DNA of 64,000 nt. Origin: Mactra quadrangularis (taxonomy: Eukaryota > Mollusca > Bivalvia > Venerida > Mactridae). The DNA lies in the NCBI GenBank assembly GCA_025267735.1, contig CM046297.1:30592011-30656010 (forward strand), in the 5' to 3' direction. The position numbers and the translations under genes are program-made. Positions 1 through 12,452 of the stretch are shown piece by piece (the first letter of the stretch is position 1; each line of letters starts with the position of its first letter). The notes under the pieces were generated by a model. That model was not told the DNA's origin. It saw nothing but the letters and a program-made list of their open reading frames with translations, and did not search any database.

Positions 1-248
1 TTAATACCTATTTACAACCATTTATATTTCCTTATATAGAAACAAGCTAATCGACCAAACAAGATTTTTCTCTAAATACATGATACAGTCAAACCACGTT
101 ACAATGGCCACTAAAGGAACCATAACAAAATGGATTCTATAGAGTCAACTGGTTGTTACAGATAAATGAAGTTTGTTTTAGCAAGGGAAGTTTTCATCAG
201 AAATTTAACTAAGAGATGAATGTAAAGAGTGAGTTGTTGTTTGTAAAA

Positions 249-516
249 CTTTACAGCTATTACTTCTGGTTATAGGGCTACTGGTATCTATCTATCAATC
301 TCCCTGGGGAAACTTTTTGAATCAAGTTTTTGCTCCGCTTATTAGTGCAGCCGACAAATTGGCACAACAGATTATCAGGTACCCATTTACACCCGAGTGG
401 AGTGAAGCAATCGCTTCTTCAATTTCTTGCTCAAGGAAATTAGCAGTGCCTCTAGTGGGATTCGAACCCAGGACCTCTCAATCCCTAAGCCTGCGTTCTA
501 CCACTGGACTACTGCT
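249..516 (-). mobile_element. tRNA-derived SINE, family A, copy 1
   Basis: Read on the minus strand, the right end is tRNA-like: an A-box-like TCCAGTGGTAGAACGC and a B-box GGTTCGAATCC with tRNA-like spacing. A non-tRNA body follows, ending near 249 in a stretch shared with the copy at 22659-22927 (around CAATCTCCCTGGGGA and TTTACAGCTATTAC). The shared body beyond the tRNA head shows this is a SINE and not a tRNA gene. A shorter relative lies at 54560-54706. Confidence 0.75.
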
Positions 517-616
517 CCAGTATGTAGTGTTATATTAGATGCTCATCAAGTAAAGGTTATACTGTATATACTGACATGTACATAGATGTAAACATAAGGA
601 AGTATTCATGATTATT

Positions 617-790
617 GAACACAGACATGTTATGGAGAGGACAACAAATATCTAAATAGATAAAAAATACTGTTTGAACACAGACATGTTATGGAGAGGA
701 CAACAAATATCTAAATAGATAAAAAATACTGTTTGAACACAGACATGTTATGGAGAGGACAACAAATATCTAAATAGATAAAAAATACTG
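617..790. repeat. Three tandem copies of a 59-bp unit
   Basis: The unit beginning GAACACAGACATGTTATGG and ending AATACTGTTT occurs three times, nearly identical. This indicates a recent local expansion. No coding content. Confidence 0.9.
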
Positions 791-1139
791 AAGTAACAAT
801 GGAGGAAATAAATACATGTCTGATCACATAGATAGGTTTGACTATCGTAGTTTCCAAGGACTAACCAGTTTCCTATCAATGAGCCAGAAACATTGTTGTA
901 TGTGATGAAACCATTAGTTAAAATAAGAAGGAAGTGTACACATATTATCTGCCACATCATAAAATCATTGTTTTACAGTCCAGAGAATGAGCTTTCGGAC
1001 TATATGTATAAACAATGCATGAGTGATATGTTTAGTTTTTGTTTGGTTTAAATTAAATAATTTTAGCTTGATTGTGAAAAAGTTCTTATCACTTTCAATT
1101 TCATTTCAAATTAGACCTATCACTGACTGTGATGAATAC

Positions 1140-1580
1140 CCCCATGGGTCTTAGTCAAGAAATTGTGTGCTGAGAATATGAGCTGACAAGATTTTTTATC
1201 AATGGGCTATAACTTAGCAAAATATCAATAGACAATTGACCATAACTAAAATAAAATATGCACAATCATGTCTGCCTGATACCAATTCTATGAGTGAAGT
1301 TTGAATCCAATCTGTACAATATGTGCTGCTAAAAATGAGTGGACAAGATTTTTCATCAATGGACCATTAATCAGTGAAAAATTAATGGACCATAACCAAA
1401 ATGTAATATGCACAATTCTGCATGATACCTGATATTTGTGTGAAGTTTGAATCAAAACCAGTGCTGAGAAATTAAGCAGACATGTAAGAGCTACAGACCA
1501 ACCAACCAACATACTGTCCGAACAACAAGCTGACCCCCCACCCAATTATATTTTGAGAGGGGGGGGGGGAGAGGGGGTAT
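1140..1580. repeat. Degenerate dimeric interspersed repeat with poly-G end
   Basis: Two related halves each carry a GTGGACAAGATTTTTCATCAATGG-like segment (first near 1185, second near 1335) followed by CATAACTAAAAT / CATAACCAAAAT and ATATGCACAAT. The right end has ACCAACCAACCAAC, then a run of ten G and GGGGGTATAAT, which resembles the right end of the elements at 2375 and 4796. It is probably an old copy of a related element; its boundaries are uncertain. Confidence 0.45.
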
Positions 1581-1599
1581 AATAAGTAAGTTTAAACAA

Positions 1600-2374
1600 T
1601 TGACAATATAAAAGTTTGTATGCTTCAAGTTTTATAGTTGTAACTTGTACATGTTATATTATATTAGATTGCTATACAACTCGACATGTTGATGTAACCA
1701 GGCAAGGATTAAGTTGATGAAACAATATTTTATCTTTACAAAGATAACATATATAACAAGTTATCAGCATCATCATAGTAGTATATATCTAGGTTATAAG
1801 GTCTATGTAATGATGAAATTGTAGACTCACTTAACCTCCTATCTAAACAACAATAAAATATCCATGTTCAAAGGTAAACCTACTCTCCCTTGCATCACTC
1901 ATAGTTTCACTTGTTCACTTTCTTCACTCTGCTAAAAGACTATAGGCAAACTGATATTTCTATTTTTTGACAGAGACACACACATTTTTACCTCACAACT
2001 GTCTCATGGTTTTTTAAAGTAAATGTGTGATAGACTACTAGATTGCACCTTTAATTTCAAAATATCAATATGCAAAGATGTTGGACAGTTTACATTAGTA
2101 AAATAATGGAAAATTAACCAGAATGAATGTAATCATTGATCTCTTTATACATGTATTTCTGATCTTTTAACTGTAAACATTGAAGTAAAGCCATACTATA
2201 TGTGATGTTATACGCAGAAGCATTCATAACTATTATGATCAAATGGTGTTGTTTACCTGTCTATTTATATTGTAAAAGGTGATAATTTAAACCAATGAAA
2301 ATGCGTTTTTCGATGAAATTGGAATTTGGTAAACTTTCATTGGTCGTTCATAAGTTCATAGTAAAGGTCAATAT
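1600..2374. other. No gene seen; AT-rich non-coding DNA
   Basis: No open frame with splice signals, no convincing repeat copy and no RNA gene could be recognised here. It is either intron or 3' flank of the minus-strand gene, whose further exons I could not find. Confidence 0.4.
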
Positions 2375-2657
2375 AAACAAGTAAATCTGTGAGCTAATGC
2401 TCACTAGTGATACCCCCGCCAAAATCTAAAAATATGCGACAAACAGGAAGTAGATGAGCGAGGAGCATGAAATCGCTTTACACCACATGGGACTATAGGA
2501 TGAAGCAATATGCAAAGTTTCAGGCTGCTGCATGGTATAGTTGCTGAGAAAACTGTGACGGAAATTTTGTAACGGACGGACGGACGGACGGACGCACACA
2601 CGCACGCACGGACAAGGGTAAAACAGTATACCCCCCTCTTCTTCGAAGCGGGGGTAT
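2375..2657. mobile_element. MITE-like repeat with ATACCCCCGC/GCGGGGGTAT ends, copy 1
   Basis: Inverted 10-bp ends ATACCCCCGC (2410) and GCGGGGGTAT (2648-2657) enclose about 240 bp that match the copy at 4796-5054. The match begins 35 bp further left and includes a small hairpin, GTGAGCTAATGCTCAC. A (GGAC)n-type microsatellite (2574-2600) sits inside and is longer here than in the other copy. No protein is encoded. Confidence 0.8.
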
Positions 2658-3097
2658 AAAAATCAACACAAATTAAGGCAGCGTATGAATGTAGAATATT
2701 CAAGGGGAGCGTAAGATGAAAAACATGATCTCAATAACTTCTACATCCATATTCATTGTATGTGTTACAATTATTGCATCATCAAAATTTTGCAAGGATA
2801 AAAAATGATGAAAATTTATATGAGATTTACTTCAATGATATAACAATGAAATATAACCAAAATTCTTCCTATTGGAATACTAACATCATTATATTAGATA
2901 TTAACAGTATGGTGACATATTGTTCATAGACAACATATTGTTTATACATACATGTACACATACACACACATGTGTATAATGATTTAACATAAAATATCAA
3001 ACATTAGTTTATGCTCTATTGTCAAGCACACCTGTCATCAACCATACATTCAATTGATCAGACATTATGTTGTAAGCATTTCATGGTTAAGTGTGTC

Positions 3098-3388
3098 CAG
3101 GGTTCATACAGAATTTTAGTGACAAAATTCAAGCACTTTTTAAGCACTTTTCTAGGACAAAAGAGCCAAATTCAAGCACTGTGAGTTTTTACAGGCTGAC
3201 AGGCCAAGTTGGCATTTACTTTTGTTGTGTTGCATAATCTACAACCCGCCTGTAGGTTAAAGTCCGCATCAAGCATTTTTCAAAATTGCAAATGAAAATA
3301 AGCATTTTCAAGCATTCATAATCGTTTTTAAGCATTTTCAAGGTAGATCTTGAAATTCAAGCACTTTTCAAGGTCCTTACAAACCCTG
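3098..3388. mobile_element. hAT-like MITE, CAGGGTT ends, 5-bp target duplication
   Basis: The element starts CAGGGTTCATACAG and ends CTTACAAACCCTG, flanked on both sides by GTGTC (3093-3097 and 3389-3393), a perfect 5-bp target duplication. Inside, the word TTCAAGCACTTTT and shortened forms (AAGCATTTTCAAG) recur in both halves. At 291 bp it is non-autonomous. It shares end structure with the elements at 27958 and 47162. Confidence 0.75.
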
Positions 3389-3899
3389 GTGTCACAAGAA
3401 ATTTAAAATGTAAAACAATTCATGTTTGAATTTCAGTCATGTCTTGTAAAAATGTAATATTTAATAAGATATAACACAATTTAGTCTTTAATATAATTAA
3501 AACTTTAACAAATTTAACAAACATAAAATTGTCAACTAGATATATAATTTATAACAATACATGTGTAAAGTACATATCTATAGTCTGACAACATTAACCT
3601 GACCTTGAACTTTGTGCATGAATATAATTATATACTGAATTTACAGCCTGTCTTTGGCTTACTGATATGTTCAGTACTCTTTGATGAGTCACACAGACAT
3701 ATCTGTTTACCTTAGTATTATATATGTTAAACTAGTTTTTAATATTGCTAATAGCACAGTGGTAAAGCATCAAATTTTAGTTTATGATATGTCTTTCCTG
3801 GGTCTGAATCTACTTAATTTTTTGCATAACTCTTTTTAAATTTGAATCATGTACTAAAACAAATTCCTGGTCCCTGCCAACACATAGACTTTTAGATAC

Positions 3900-4192
3900 A
3901 ACATCTTTCAATGACCCTAGATACCTACATATTTCAGTGACCCCTAGATACCTACATCTTTCAATGACCCTAGATACCTACATCTTTCAGTGACCCCTAG
4001 ATACCTACATCTTTCAGTGACCCCTTGAAATCTACATGTTTTAGTGACCCCTAGATACCTACATCTTTCAGTGACCCCTAGATACCTACATCTTTCAGTG
4101 ACCCCTAGATACCAACATCTTTCAGTGACCCCTAGATACCTACATCTTTCAGTGACCCCTAGATACCTACATCTTTCAGTGACCCCTAGATT
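3900..4192. repeat. 27-bp tandem array
   Basis: About ten to eleven units of CCCTAGATACCTACATCTTTCAGTGAC type (unit length 27 bp), with a few point changes and one diverged unit near 4020-4045. No open frame or splice signal is associated with it. Confidence 0.9.
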
Positions 4193-4374
4193 CCTTAATC
4201 ACATGTAAATGTATACAACAGTATAAAGACTGTATATAATTAACCTGATAACATAGAGTTAACTAATTACTATGTAAAGTAAGAGGTCATAAACTAGATT
4301 GTTCTAAAACCTAACCTAACATGTACAATAGTTAATGTATCACTTGTAAGTCTAGTATATATGTATAATAACAG

Positions 4375-4575
4375 ACTTTTTTCCCTTATATAACAGGGGC
4401 CTTTTACATGTGCCTTCCCCTCTTGAAATGTCTTAAAAATCATGCAGTTTTCCCCAAATTTGGAGTTTTACTTGGATTTTTTATTGTATAAAATTTATAT
4501 TAAATTTCCTCTAACGTTCTATATAAAAAAGGCCCTGGGACAAGCCCCTTCCCTAAATACTGAAAAAAGACATGA
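4375..4575. repeat. Interspersed repeat family F, copy 1
   Basis: Shares AATCATGCAGTTTTCCCC, AAATTTGGAGTTTTAC, TTCTATATAAAAAAGGCCC and AATACTGAAAAAAG with copies at 25998-26205 (opposite strand) and 61545-61690. The order of these blocks is kept in all three, so it is a dispersed element of about 150-200 bp. Its ends and class are not clear. Confidence 0.65.
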
Positions 4576-4795
4576 ATAAAATAACTAACCTTAAATCATC
4601 TAAGTTAACATACAATAAAGTTTATTTTAACATGACATCACAAAGTATTATAATATTTGTCGATCATTAGTAATATAACATGAACTATTTTCATGTAGAG
4701 CTATTACACTACTGACATTAGTTACTTAAACAATGTTACCTTCAACCTTCACACTATATACATGGTACATCTACAATCTACAAGACTATTTCTAA

Positions 4796-5054
4796 AACAA
4801 GTAAATCTGTGAGCTAATGCTCACTAGTGATACCCCCGCCAAAATCTAAAAATATGCGACAAACAGGAAGTAGATGAGCAAGGAGCATGAAATCGCTTTA
4901 CACCACATGGGACTATGGGATGAAGCAATATGCAAAGTATTAGGCTGCTGGATGTTATAGTTGCTGAGAAAACTGCGACGGAAATTTTGTAACGGACGGA
5001 CGCACGGACAAGGGTAAAACAGTATACCCCCCTCTTCTTCGAAGCGGGGGTATA
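4796..5054. mobile_element. MITE-like repeat with ATACCCCCGC/GCGGGGGTAT ends, copy 2
   Basis: Second copy of the element at 2375-2657, in the same orientation, with the same inverted ends and the GTGAGCTAATGCTCAC hairpin. It carries a shorter GGAC-type microsatellite near 4995. Confidence 0.8.
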
Positions 5055-5330
5055 ATGATGTCCTATAATTACCTACAATGTTACAATGAGATCTTAAAGC
5101 TTTATAGCAATATGTTATATCATGTCATAGCAGAATATTTCAGACAACTGAACATGTCTCTGATTGAACGCCTATGTCATATGTCTACTTATCTATCTAT
5201 TTATAAACATTGAAAACTTCTGTGGTCTTACATAGTTCTAATAGGATACGTAGATAGACGTCATCAAACAAATAGAGTGGAATACACCATGTGTTTGTAA
5301 TACTGTACAACATAAGACAACAAATTTATA

Positions 5331-5779
5331 TAGGGCTGCTGCGAGTATCCGAGCACTCTGATATTCGCGATCTCAAGCAGAAAATCGAGTACAAATATTT
5401 GGCTACATCAAAATGGTCGAATGTTTTTCTACCAAAAATGAGCTTTTCAGCTAAATTACCACCAACAATGAGCTGCACTACAAATGAAAACATAAATTTA
5501 AGTACTTTGCGCACTGCCATTATTTCGAAAATCGCGCACATTTTGGGCACACCCGAAAATCCTCTTCTGAATCTTTTACATGACTTTCCATGTAATAAAA
5601 GCTTCCGTAGTTCTTAACCTATTGTGTTATATTTACGATATATTTATATCCATATACATTATAATATGAATCCTGAATGCCATTTCATTAACAAGTTATT
5701 CATGGTTCGATTTGTGAATCCTTACATATGAATCATGGTTAGGATCGGATTGCCACTAGCTCCGAGACCTACAGCCCTA
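5331..5779. mobile_element. hAT-like MITE, TAGGGCTG / CAGCCCTA ends
   Basis: Starts TAGGGCTGCTGCGAG and ends GACCTACAGCCCTA, flanked by AATTTATA and ACTATATA (6 of 8 identical), an old 8-bp target duplication. It has more CpG than its surroundings. A 108-codon open frame on the plus strand begins upstream of the element and runs through most of it; I take it as chance. Confidence 0.6.
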
Positions 5780-6028
5780 ACTATATAACTGTAACAGTAA
5801 CAGGAAATAGGAAATATATGAAATGTTACTTACTTTATAAGAATAAACTATCAATACAATTACATGATGTTATAGTTCTCCACCCAACAAACAAACAAAC
5901 GATGTTTATATTATATATAAAGTATAACACTATATAAGTTATAAATCACTCAATACATCCTGTATAGAGAGATGATGATAATACTTCATTTATCTTCTTA
6001 CATATCTATGTCCAGTATTATATCTTAT

Positions 6029-7165
6029 ATAGTAAAACCTCTCAATTATAGACAACATATACAGTCTACACTGTCTAAGTAACCATCTACATCATATAGT
6101 AAAACCTCTCAATTATAGACAACATATACAGTCTACACTATCTTAGTACCATCTACATCATATAGTAAAACCTCTCAATTATAGACAACATATACAGTCT
6201 ACACTGTCTAAGTAACCATCTACATCATATAGTAAAACCTCTCAATTATAGACAACATATACAGTCTACACTGTCTAAGTAACAATCTATATCATTTAGT
6301 AAAATCTCTCAATTATAGACAACATATACAGTCTACATTGTCACAGTAACCATCTATATCATATAGTAAAATCTCTCAATTATAGACAACATATACAGTC
6401 TACATTGTCACAGTAACCATCTACATCATATAGTAAAACCTCTCAATTATAGACAACATATACAGTCTACACTGTCTAAGTAACAATCTATATCATTTAG
6501 TAAAATCTCTCAATTATAGACAACATATACAGTCTACATTGTCACAGTAACCATCTACATCATATAGTAAAACCTCTCAATTATAGACAACATATACAGT
6601 CTACATTGTCACAGTAACCATCTATATCATATAGTAAAATCTCTCAATTATAGACAACATATACAGTCTACATTGTCACAGTAACCATCTACATCATATA
6701 GTAAAACCTCTCAATTATAGACAACATATACAGTCTACACTGTCTAAGTAACAATCTATATCATTTAGTAAAATCTCTCAATTATAGACAACATATACAG
6801 TCTACATTGTCACAGTAACCATCTACATCATATAGTAAAACCTCTCAATTATAGACAACATATACAGTCTACACTGTCTTAGTAACAATCTATATCATAT
6901 AGTAAAATCTCTCAATTATAGACAACATATACAGTCTACACTGTCTTAGTAACCATCTACATCATATAGTAAAACCTCTCAATTATAGACAACATATACA
7001 GTCTACACTGTCTTAGTACCATCTACATCATATAGTAAAACCTCTCAATTATAGACAACATATACAGTCTACACTGTCTTAGTAACCATCTATATCATAT
7101 AGTAAAATCTCTCAATTATAGACAACATATACAGTCTACACTATCTTAGTAACCATCTTTATCTT
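6029..7165. repeat. 67-bp tandem array (about 17 units) with higher-order structure
   Basis: The unit begins ATAGTAAAACCTCTCAATTA, contains GACAACATATACAGTCTACA and ends near ATCTACATCAT; period 67 bp (6029 to 6096 and on), with occasional 66-bp units lacking one A. Three unit types alternate: TGTCTAAGTAACCATC, TGTCTAAGTAACAATC followed by CATTTAG, and TGTCACAGTAACCATC. The CATTTAG type recurs at spacings of three and four units, so blocks of several units were copied together. Confidence 0.95.
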
Positions 7166-8319
7166 TTTAACAACTACATTAAAGTTCAACAATTTGCATC
7201 ATCTAAGTCATTACCTTAAAAGTCCACACAACTAACCTGTTTGCTAGATAAGTTATAGTTTCTGTTGTAAGGTGACAGTTAACGGAAGCTGACTGTACAG
7301 AGAGGTGACTGTAACAGTGTGGATCACTCTCATTGAAACATTATCAGTATAGAAAATAATACCCGACTGTTATTGAGATATGATTGTTATAAAATAATGA
7401 CTTTTTAAGAGATTCAGACAGATAGCAAAGGAGCAGAAACTTCAAAGTGACTGTAGTAAAGAGACGGCCATTATTTAGATATGGTTGCTGTGGAGGGGTT
7501 TTCATTCAAATATTTTATACAGTACAAAAAATTATCTACTATAAAGTTTTCTACATGATATAAACATGTACAGACAATATAGTCAGACTATCTAGATAGG
7601 TCAAGGTCATATTTTATCTCTCATCATTTAAGATGTTACAACAAGATATAACACTAACTGATACAACCTACTAGGATATCATGACATTATAAGGGGAGAT
7701 AATTGTATATCAAAGGTCAAGGTTAAATGTTACCATCTCTCTCTTAATGACATACTGAGAGGGTTCTAATTAATAGATAGTTAACTTTTGTTAATACTAA
7801 GGTGGAAATTCTTGACTTCAGGACCAGTACTGAAAACTTTCACCTATGAACATTTAATACTTATAATCATGTACCAGGAATCAAATTTAAGCTTGCATAC
7901 TTGCAAAAATTAGCTAGTCCTATTTTTTGTTACATTCAAACCCTGCATATTTTTTTCCCAATATTTTGTTATTTTAGATAAAATCTTTGTTGCATTGTTA
8001 GTGATGTAAGAGATATCAACATATTATTGGTCATATTGTGATCAAATATTTAATTAGAGAATAAAATAGCTAATTTTACAGAGCATAGGTTCTAAAGAGT
8101 TCGGATAAGGTACATAATTAGTGGAAATCTAGAGACAATGAAATCATTGTAATTATCATCACTTGTTGGCAGTGCCAGCATTTACTTGACCAGACACATT
8201 TAAGACAAAAGTCAAATACCTACAAAGTATACAGTAATTATCAAATTTAAACATATAACTGATCATTAAATGTAGGAAGAATTGTTTTGTATTGTACAAT
8301 TTTTTTATTTTATTGTTTA
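7166..8319. other. No gene seen
   Basis: AT-rich DNA without a supportable exon. Around 7865-7960 there is a weak resemblance to the element at 33227 (TCAAATTTAAGCTTGCATACTTGC), possibly an old fragment. Confidence 0.35.
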
Positions 8320-8584
8320 ATATTGGGTTTAAAGCCGTGTTAACACAATTTTGGTCATTTTAGGGCATCCAGCACACCTTACCTAGCTTTCCTGGACCCA
8401 GTACTCACATACCCTTCCACAAGGCCTGAAACTTCTTCATATACCTTATTAATGGAGGAAAATAGACATAACTGTCAAATGTTCATGGAAGGGTAAAACC
8501 ATGTGGGATTCCAACCCGTACCCCTTTCCGGACACAAGATTCCAAATCAAGGTGTGCTACCAACTGCGCTACAGACCTGGGTTT
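8320..8584 (-). mobile_element. tRNA-derived SINE, family B, copy 1
   Basis: On the minus strand the head is tRNA-like: TAGCGCAGTTGGTAGCAC (A box) and a B-box-like GGGTTGGAATCC. The body carries CATTAATAAGGTATATGAAG, AAGGGTATGTGAGTACTGG, AGGAAAGCTAGGTAAGG and CCTAAAATGACCAAAATTG, shared with the copies at 21520 and 40673. The tail is at the left end. Confidence 0.8.
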
Positions 8585-9254
8585 GGTATTGTACAAAGTC
8601 TGAGTTATAATACAGTATTTCTAATATAAAACTTTCAGTATAATATGTTTGCACAAATGTTTGAGACAATCTACAGGGGTGCATATTATCAAGCCTCTTA
8701 CGACTGATTTTAGCGTAAAACCTTCTATAATGTATTGTTAAATTGGCCTAAGATTTTTGATAATATTCTGCCCAGGTCTCTAGTGTCATCTAAACCTTTA
8801 ATAAATTCTTCTTCTAAAACAAGTCTCTCTCTTAACATTAATATAAATGTCATAAGTTTATCTAAGTTCTTTTAAATGTCATCACATGTACTTATGACAT
8901 TTTGTATTTTAACACGATCAAACATTCTTTAGGCATAAGAACCCCACGGTTTTCTGAATACAAGAAAAGTTCACTTATACACCCAAAGACATTTATAAAA
9001 CAGAAAGTACAATAATAATATCTTTTTTCCATCTTTTTTCCTGAATAATTAGGTTACTTCAATGTCAAAGTGACCTTAAAATCAATTAATTAAATTAACT
9101 AAGAAATATAATATAACTACTACAGATTTCATCTAAAATTACCCACCAACATAAAATACTTATAAAACAAACCACATAATTAACTTTTATGTCAGAGAAT
9201 TGTTGGACTCCATACAAAATGAAAATAATAAGTGAATTTTGTAAATGAGAATTA
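8585..9254. other. No gene seen
   Basis: AT-rich stretch without recognisable exon, RNA gene or repeat copy. Confidence 0.35.
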
Positions 9255-10967
9255 TAGGGCTGCAACGGTTCACCGAACTACCGTGAAACTCGAACCGAAG
9301 GTGGCCGGTACGAGTGTACCGTACCGTGACCTAAAAATCCGAGTGAACCGCGGTCTTTTTAAATATTGTCTAACATATATTCCTATTTGTCATTAAGAAC
9401 GAATTTTAAATCAAAATCTCATGTCAAGACGACGACAAACACAAGTTAACCAAATTAACACAAATTAAATAAATTAGTCGTGATAATCAGTACTTTAAGC
9501 CATTCGTATATGTATGTAAATGATATTAATTTTCTGTAGTAATCCTAAGTTATTAACAAACAAACTGCCATGTACACCGGGTACATTAACCTTTTGTTTG
9601 ATGACGAACATGTGTTTGTAATTTTTAATTGAAACTGATGTAAACAATTCAATATGTGTGTCGGCATTTTTCACAGTTTGTCGATATTTAATAGCCTAAT
9701 AATACAATGTCATAATTGCTATGTCTCATCGTGTAATCATAGACGCTTCTATAATTTAATTGTTACATTAAATTTTTTTTAAAACAAGTGTGACCTAGTT
9801 TTTAATTGTTGACTCTATACGCTAAATTATAGGCAGGTTTTGAAAAGATACACAATCGACGATTGCAGGAAATAGAAGTTTTAGACTAACGTAAAATTAA
9901 CTATGACTCTCGTTATTTTTCATTTTAATTTTAGAAAATTCAAACATTACTTTTTCCGTTCGTATCATTTTTTCCGCATTTTCTGAAAAAAAACCCAAAC
10001 AACTATTTTTCAACGAATTTTCGTATTTTACCGATGCAAGTGTAATCGAAATGTCGTTTGCTAATCAATTGATATTGATGGATTAAAATGCGTTGGTGTT
10101 TTTAAGACGTGCAATTGTACGATTAACGCTTACAATTTAAAATCATGCTAATTTTCGGCACAAACGCGGAAACTCCCAACAAGTGAATATTATTAAATCA
10201 GAAACAGAACTTTAAAACTCAACAAAAGTAATTGTCTAAACAAACTTCATTGTCGTCATTTTACAACCTAATTATGTCTTAATTAGTAATATTTTTCGTA
10301 AAAACAAATCCCTATGGTAATATGGATATAGTCTAAATGTAATATATTTTCGCGACCCACGCTATTGCATATTAAACTAAAACATTTTTTAAATTTACAT
10401 AAGTAATGTAAAAAGCTTATTAATTGTTCTTCTTATATAAAAAAATGCTTCAGGAACCAACAAATTCAAATAAAAGGTCACTGTTTTCGGGCACACAAAG
10501 TTGAAACACATCTTCTTACAACTGACGTTTTTTGTCGATATTGACACTTGTAATGGTAAAATTATATGCATATTGCATATTTATGTAATTTATGAATTCA
10601 ATTAAAAAATTCTTATGATGCTATCATAGCCACACTGTATTTATTAAAACTATTGTATTATTGTGATACTCATTGACAAACAGTTAAGATAACTACACCT
10701 GCTAGTATGCATGACTTTATGAAAATGTTCAGTTTGTTGTTTAATGAGTATTTCAAATAGGCAAAGAACAGACAAGATGTTTGTATAAACTTGTTAGCAA
10801 ATTAAAATACTGTTATGGTTACTAGTTGATTTATTAAACACAATTATACAAAAGAATCTTTATTATAGATAATATTACCATATTGAACCTAGGTACGTAT
10901 TGTGAACCTTAACTGCCGTACCTAGGTACGTACCGTACCGCGACTTGGCTCAAGGTACGCAGCCCTA
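9255..10967. mobile_element. 1.7-kb hAT-type transposon without transposase
   Basis: Ends TAGGGCTGC and GCAGCCCTA are inverted and flanked by a perfect 8-bp target duplication, GAGAATTA (9247-9254 and 10968-10975), which is the hAT hallmark. Both subterminal regions carry GGTAC/GTACC words (CCGTACCGTGACC on the left, CGTACCGTACCGCG on the right). The 1713 bp hold no open frame of transposase size, so this is a non-autonomous or gutted copy. The exact target duplication suggests fairly recent insertion. Confidence 0.85.
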
Positions 10968-11324
10968 GAGAATTAGCATTTTTATCAAATTAACATTTAA
11001 AAGCTTTATTTGCAGCAGTATATTTGTTAATGCTGTACACTGTACCATGTATATACACAATGTTGGGTACAACAGTCACGTTTGATTTAAAACTTTTTTG
11101 CTTATCTATGTTTTAATCACAGTTCAAGAAACAGACCATTTCATCATTAAACATGGAATATTCATGTATCTAAATTAAGTTAGTTTGTCTCAAATCATAA
11201 GTTTTACAGTAACATTTGTTTTAAGTTTGACCATACTAAGTGTAACGTCCCAAACTAACAAACAATGAGTTTTTTTTTTGTTTTGTTTTTTAACTTCGTA
11301 TTCAACACATATATAGGTCATATA

Positions 11325-11460
11325 TACGACGGCCAGCTCTTCCTACTACAGGTTTCCTGGACACTTTTCCATCACCAGTACTAACTTACCCTACCACGAG
11401 ACCGACAACTCATGTATAGGTTATGACCTGCCATGACCGGGTTTCAAACCCTCGATCTCC
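11325..11460 (-). mobile_element. SINE-like fragment related to family B
   Basis: Contains TTTCCTGGACACTTTTCCATCACCAGTACTAAC and CCGGGTTTCAAACCCTCGATC, which parallel the body and B-box end of family B copies, but diverged. The tRNA-like head appears to be cut off by the 19-bp array that follows. Confidence 0.45.
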
Positions 11461-11461
11461 G

Positions 11462-11602
11462 ATCAAACATAGGTCACATGATCAAACATAGGTCACATGA
11501 TCAAACATAGGTCACATGATCAAACATAGGTCACATGATCAAACATAGGTCACATGATCAAACATAGGTCACATGATCAAACATAGGTCACATGATCAAA
11601 CA
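11462..11602. repeat. 19-bp tandem array
   Basis: Seven near-perfect head-to-tail copies of GATCAAACATAGGTCACAT, plus part of an eighth. There are no spacers between units, so it is a simple minisatellite. Confidence 0.95.
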
Positions 11603-12310
11603 AGCTAAGTGATAAGATAATCATCTGACTTTTATCGTTAACACTTGAAACATTATCTATGTACAATTTTAGTCAACATAAATCTTAACTTAAGATTATA
11701 ATCACAATCAATATATGTAAACATTTAACAACAAACTTGAAGTAACATTATAATCAAGCTATATTGTGTAGTTATGACAACAGACATAACAAATCTTTAT
11801 CTAGTTATTTTAGAATCTGGGTTTCTTTAGACAACAACAATGTATAAACCTTTTCAAGAACTTTCAAGGACTAAAGTTGTCATTTCTAAAACTATCAAAC
11901 TCTCACATAGTAGAAAGTCCACATTTTCATGGAATGACACAATCAGCAGTGACGGTCCGACAGACCTGACCAGTGAAATTCCAGTCGGTCCAGGAAAAAG
12001 TCTGTCTTAGCCAGTCGGAATGTCCAGTTAAATTTCTGTCTTTTAAATTAAAATGAGGAGAGCTATAGGCTATTTTATCTTATTTCTTGGTATTGAACTA
12101 ATTTTGCTGTTTGTATTCAGTTAAAAGTTATAACAATGACTGATTAGCAACCAGGAAACAGTAATGATAAGTTATGAGGTATGGATATTTTGATGATTTC
12201 TTCTGGACCAGTGTAATCTGGTGATTCTTCCAAGATCACTGGACTGAATGTCCAGTAATGTCAAACCACTTTTCAGAATGTCAGTAAAACATTATACATG
12301 TGTAACTTAC
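11603..12310. other. Intron or flank of the minus-strand gene; no exon seen
   Basis: Non-coding on both strands as far as can be judged. 11950-12260 has repeated words AGTCGGTCCAG, CCAGTCGGAATGTCCAG and GGACTGAATGTCCAG, suggesting an old internal duplication or a degenerate element. Confidence 0.35.
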
Positions 12311-12452
12311 CACTACTAGTTGTATTGGCTATACCACTATCATTATGTTCCCATTGACCAGTATCTGTAGATCCTGCTGTATCTGGTGTTAATGATTTAA
12401 CACTTAGAAATACTGTAGCATTAGGATTCAGAGCTGGAGACTTTGGTGTGAC
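12311..12452 (-). CDS. Exon with PAM2-like motif, third visible exon of the minus-strand gene
   Basis: Minus-strand exon bounded by acceptor CTATATTCAG and donor GTAAGT(T). It is 142 nt, phase 0 in and phase 1 out, 47 codons plus one base. It reads VTPKSPALNPNATVFLSV and onward to TDTGQWEHNDSG. LNPNATVF fits the PAM2 consensus (LNxxAxxF), the peptide that docks on the MLLE domain of poly(A)-binding protein. It joins in frame to the exon ending at 16484 (phase 0). In human LARP4 and LARP4B a similar LNPNAKVW is followed about 20 residues later by Trp; here Trp follows at a similar distance. That likeness suggests a La-related protein 4, but no La motif or RRM exon was found to the left, so this is a hypothesis. 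The next exon should begin with the last two bases of a Gly codon and probably lies beyond position 1. Confidence 0.7.

Noticed and set aside
5291..5617. 108-codon plus-strand frame
   Set aside because: Most of it lies inside a hAT-like MITE (5331-5779), it has an opposite overlapping frame, and it has no similarity to transposases that I know.
11462..11602. CRISPR-like short repeat array
   Set aside because: The 19-bp units are head to tail without spacers and the genome is eukaryotic.
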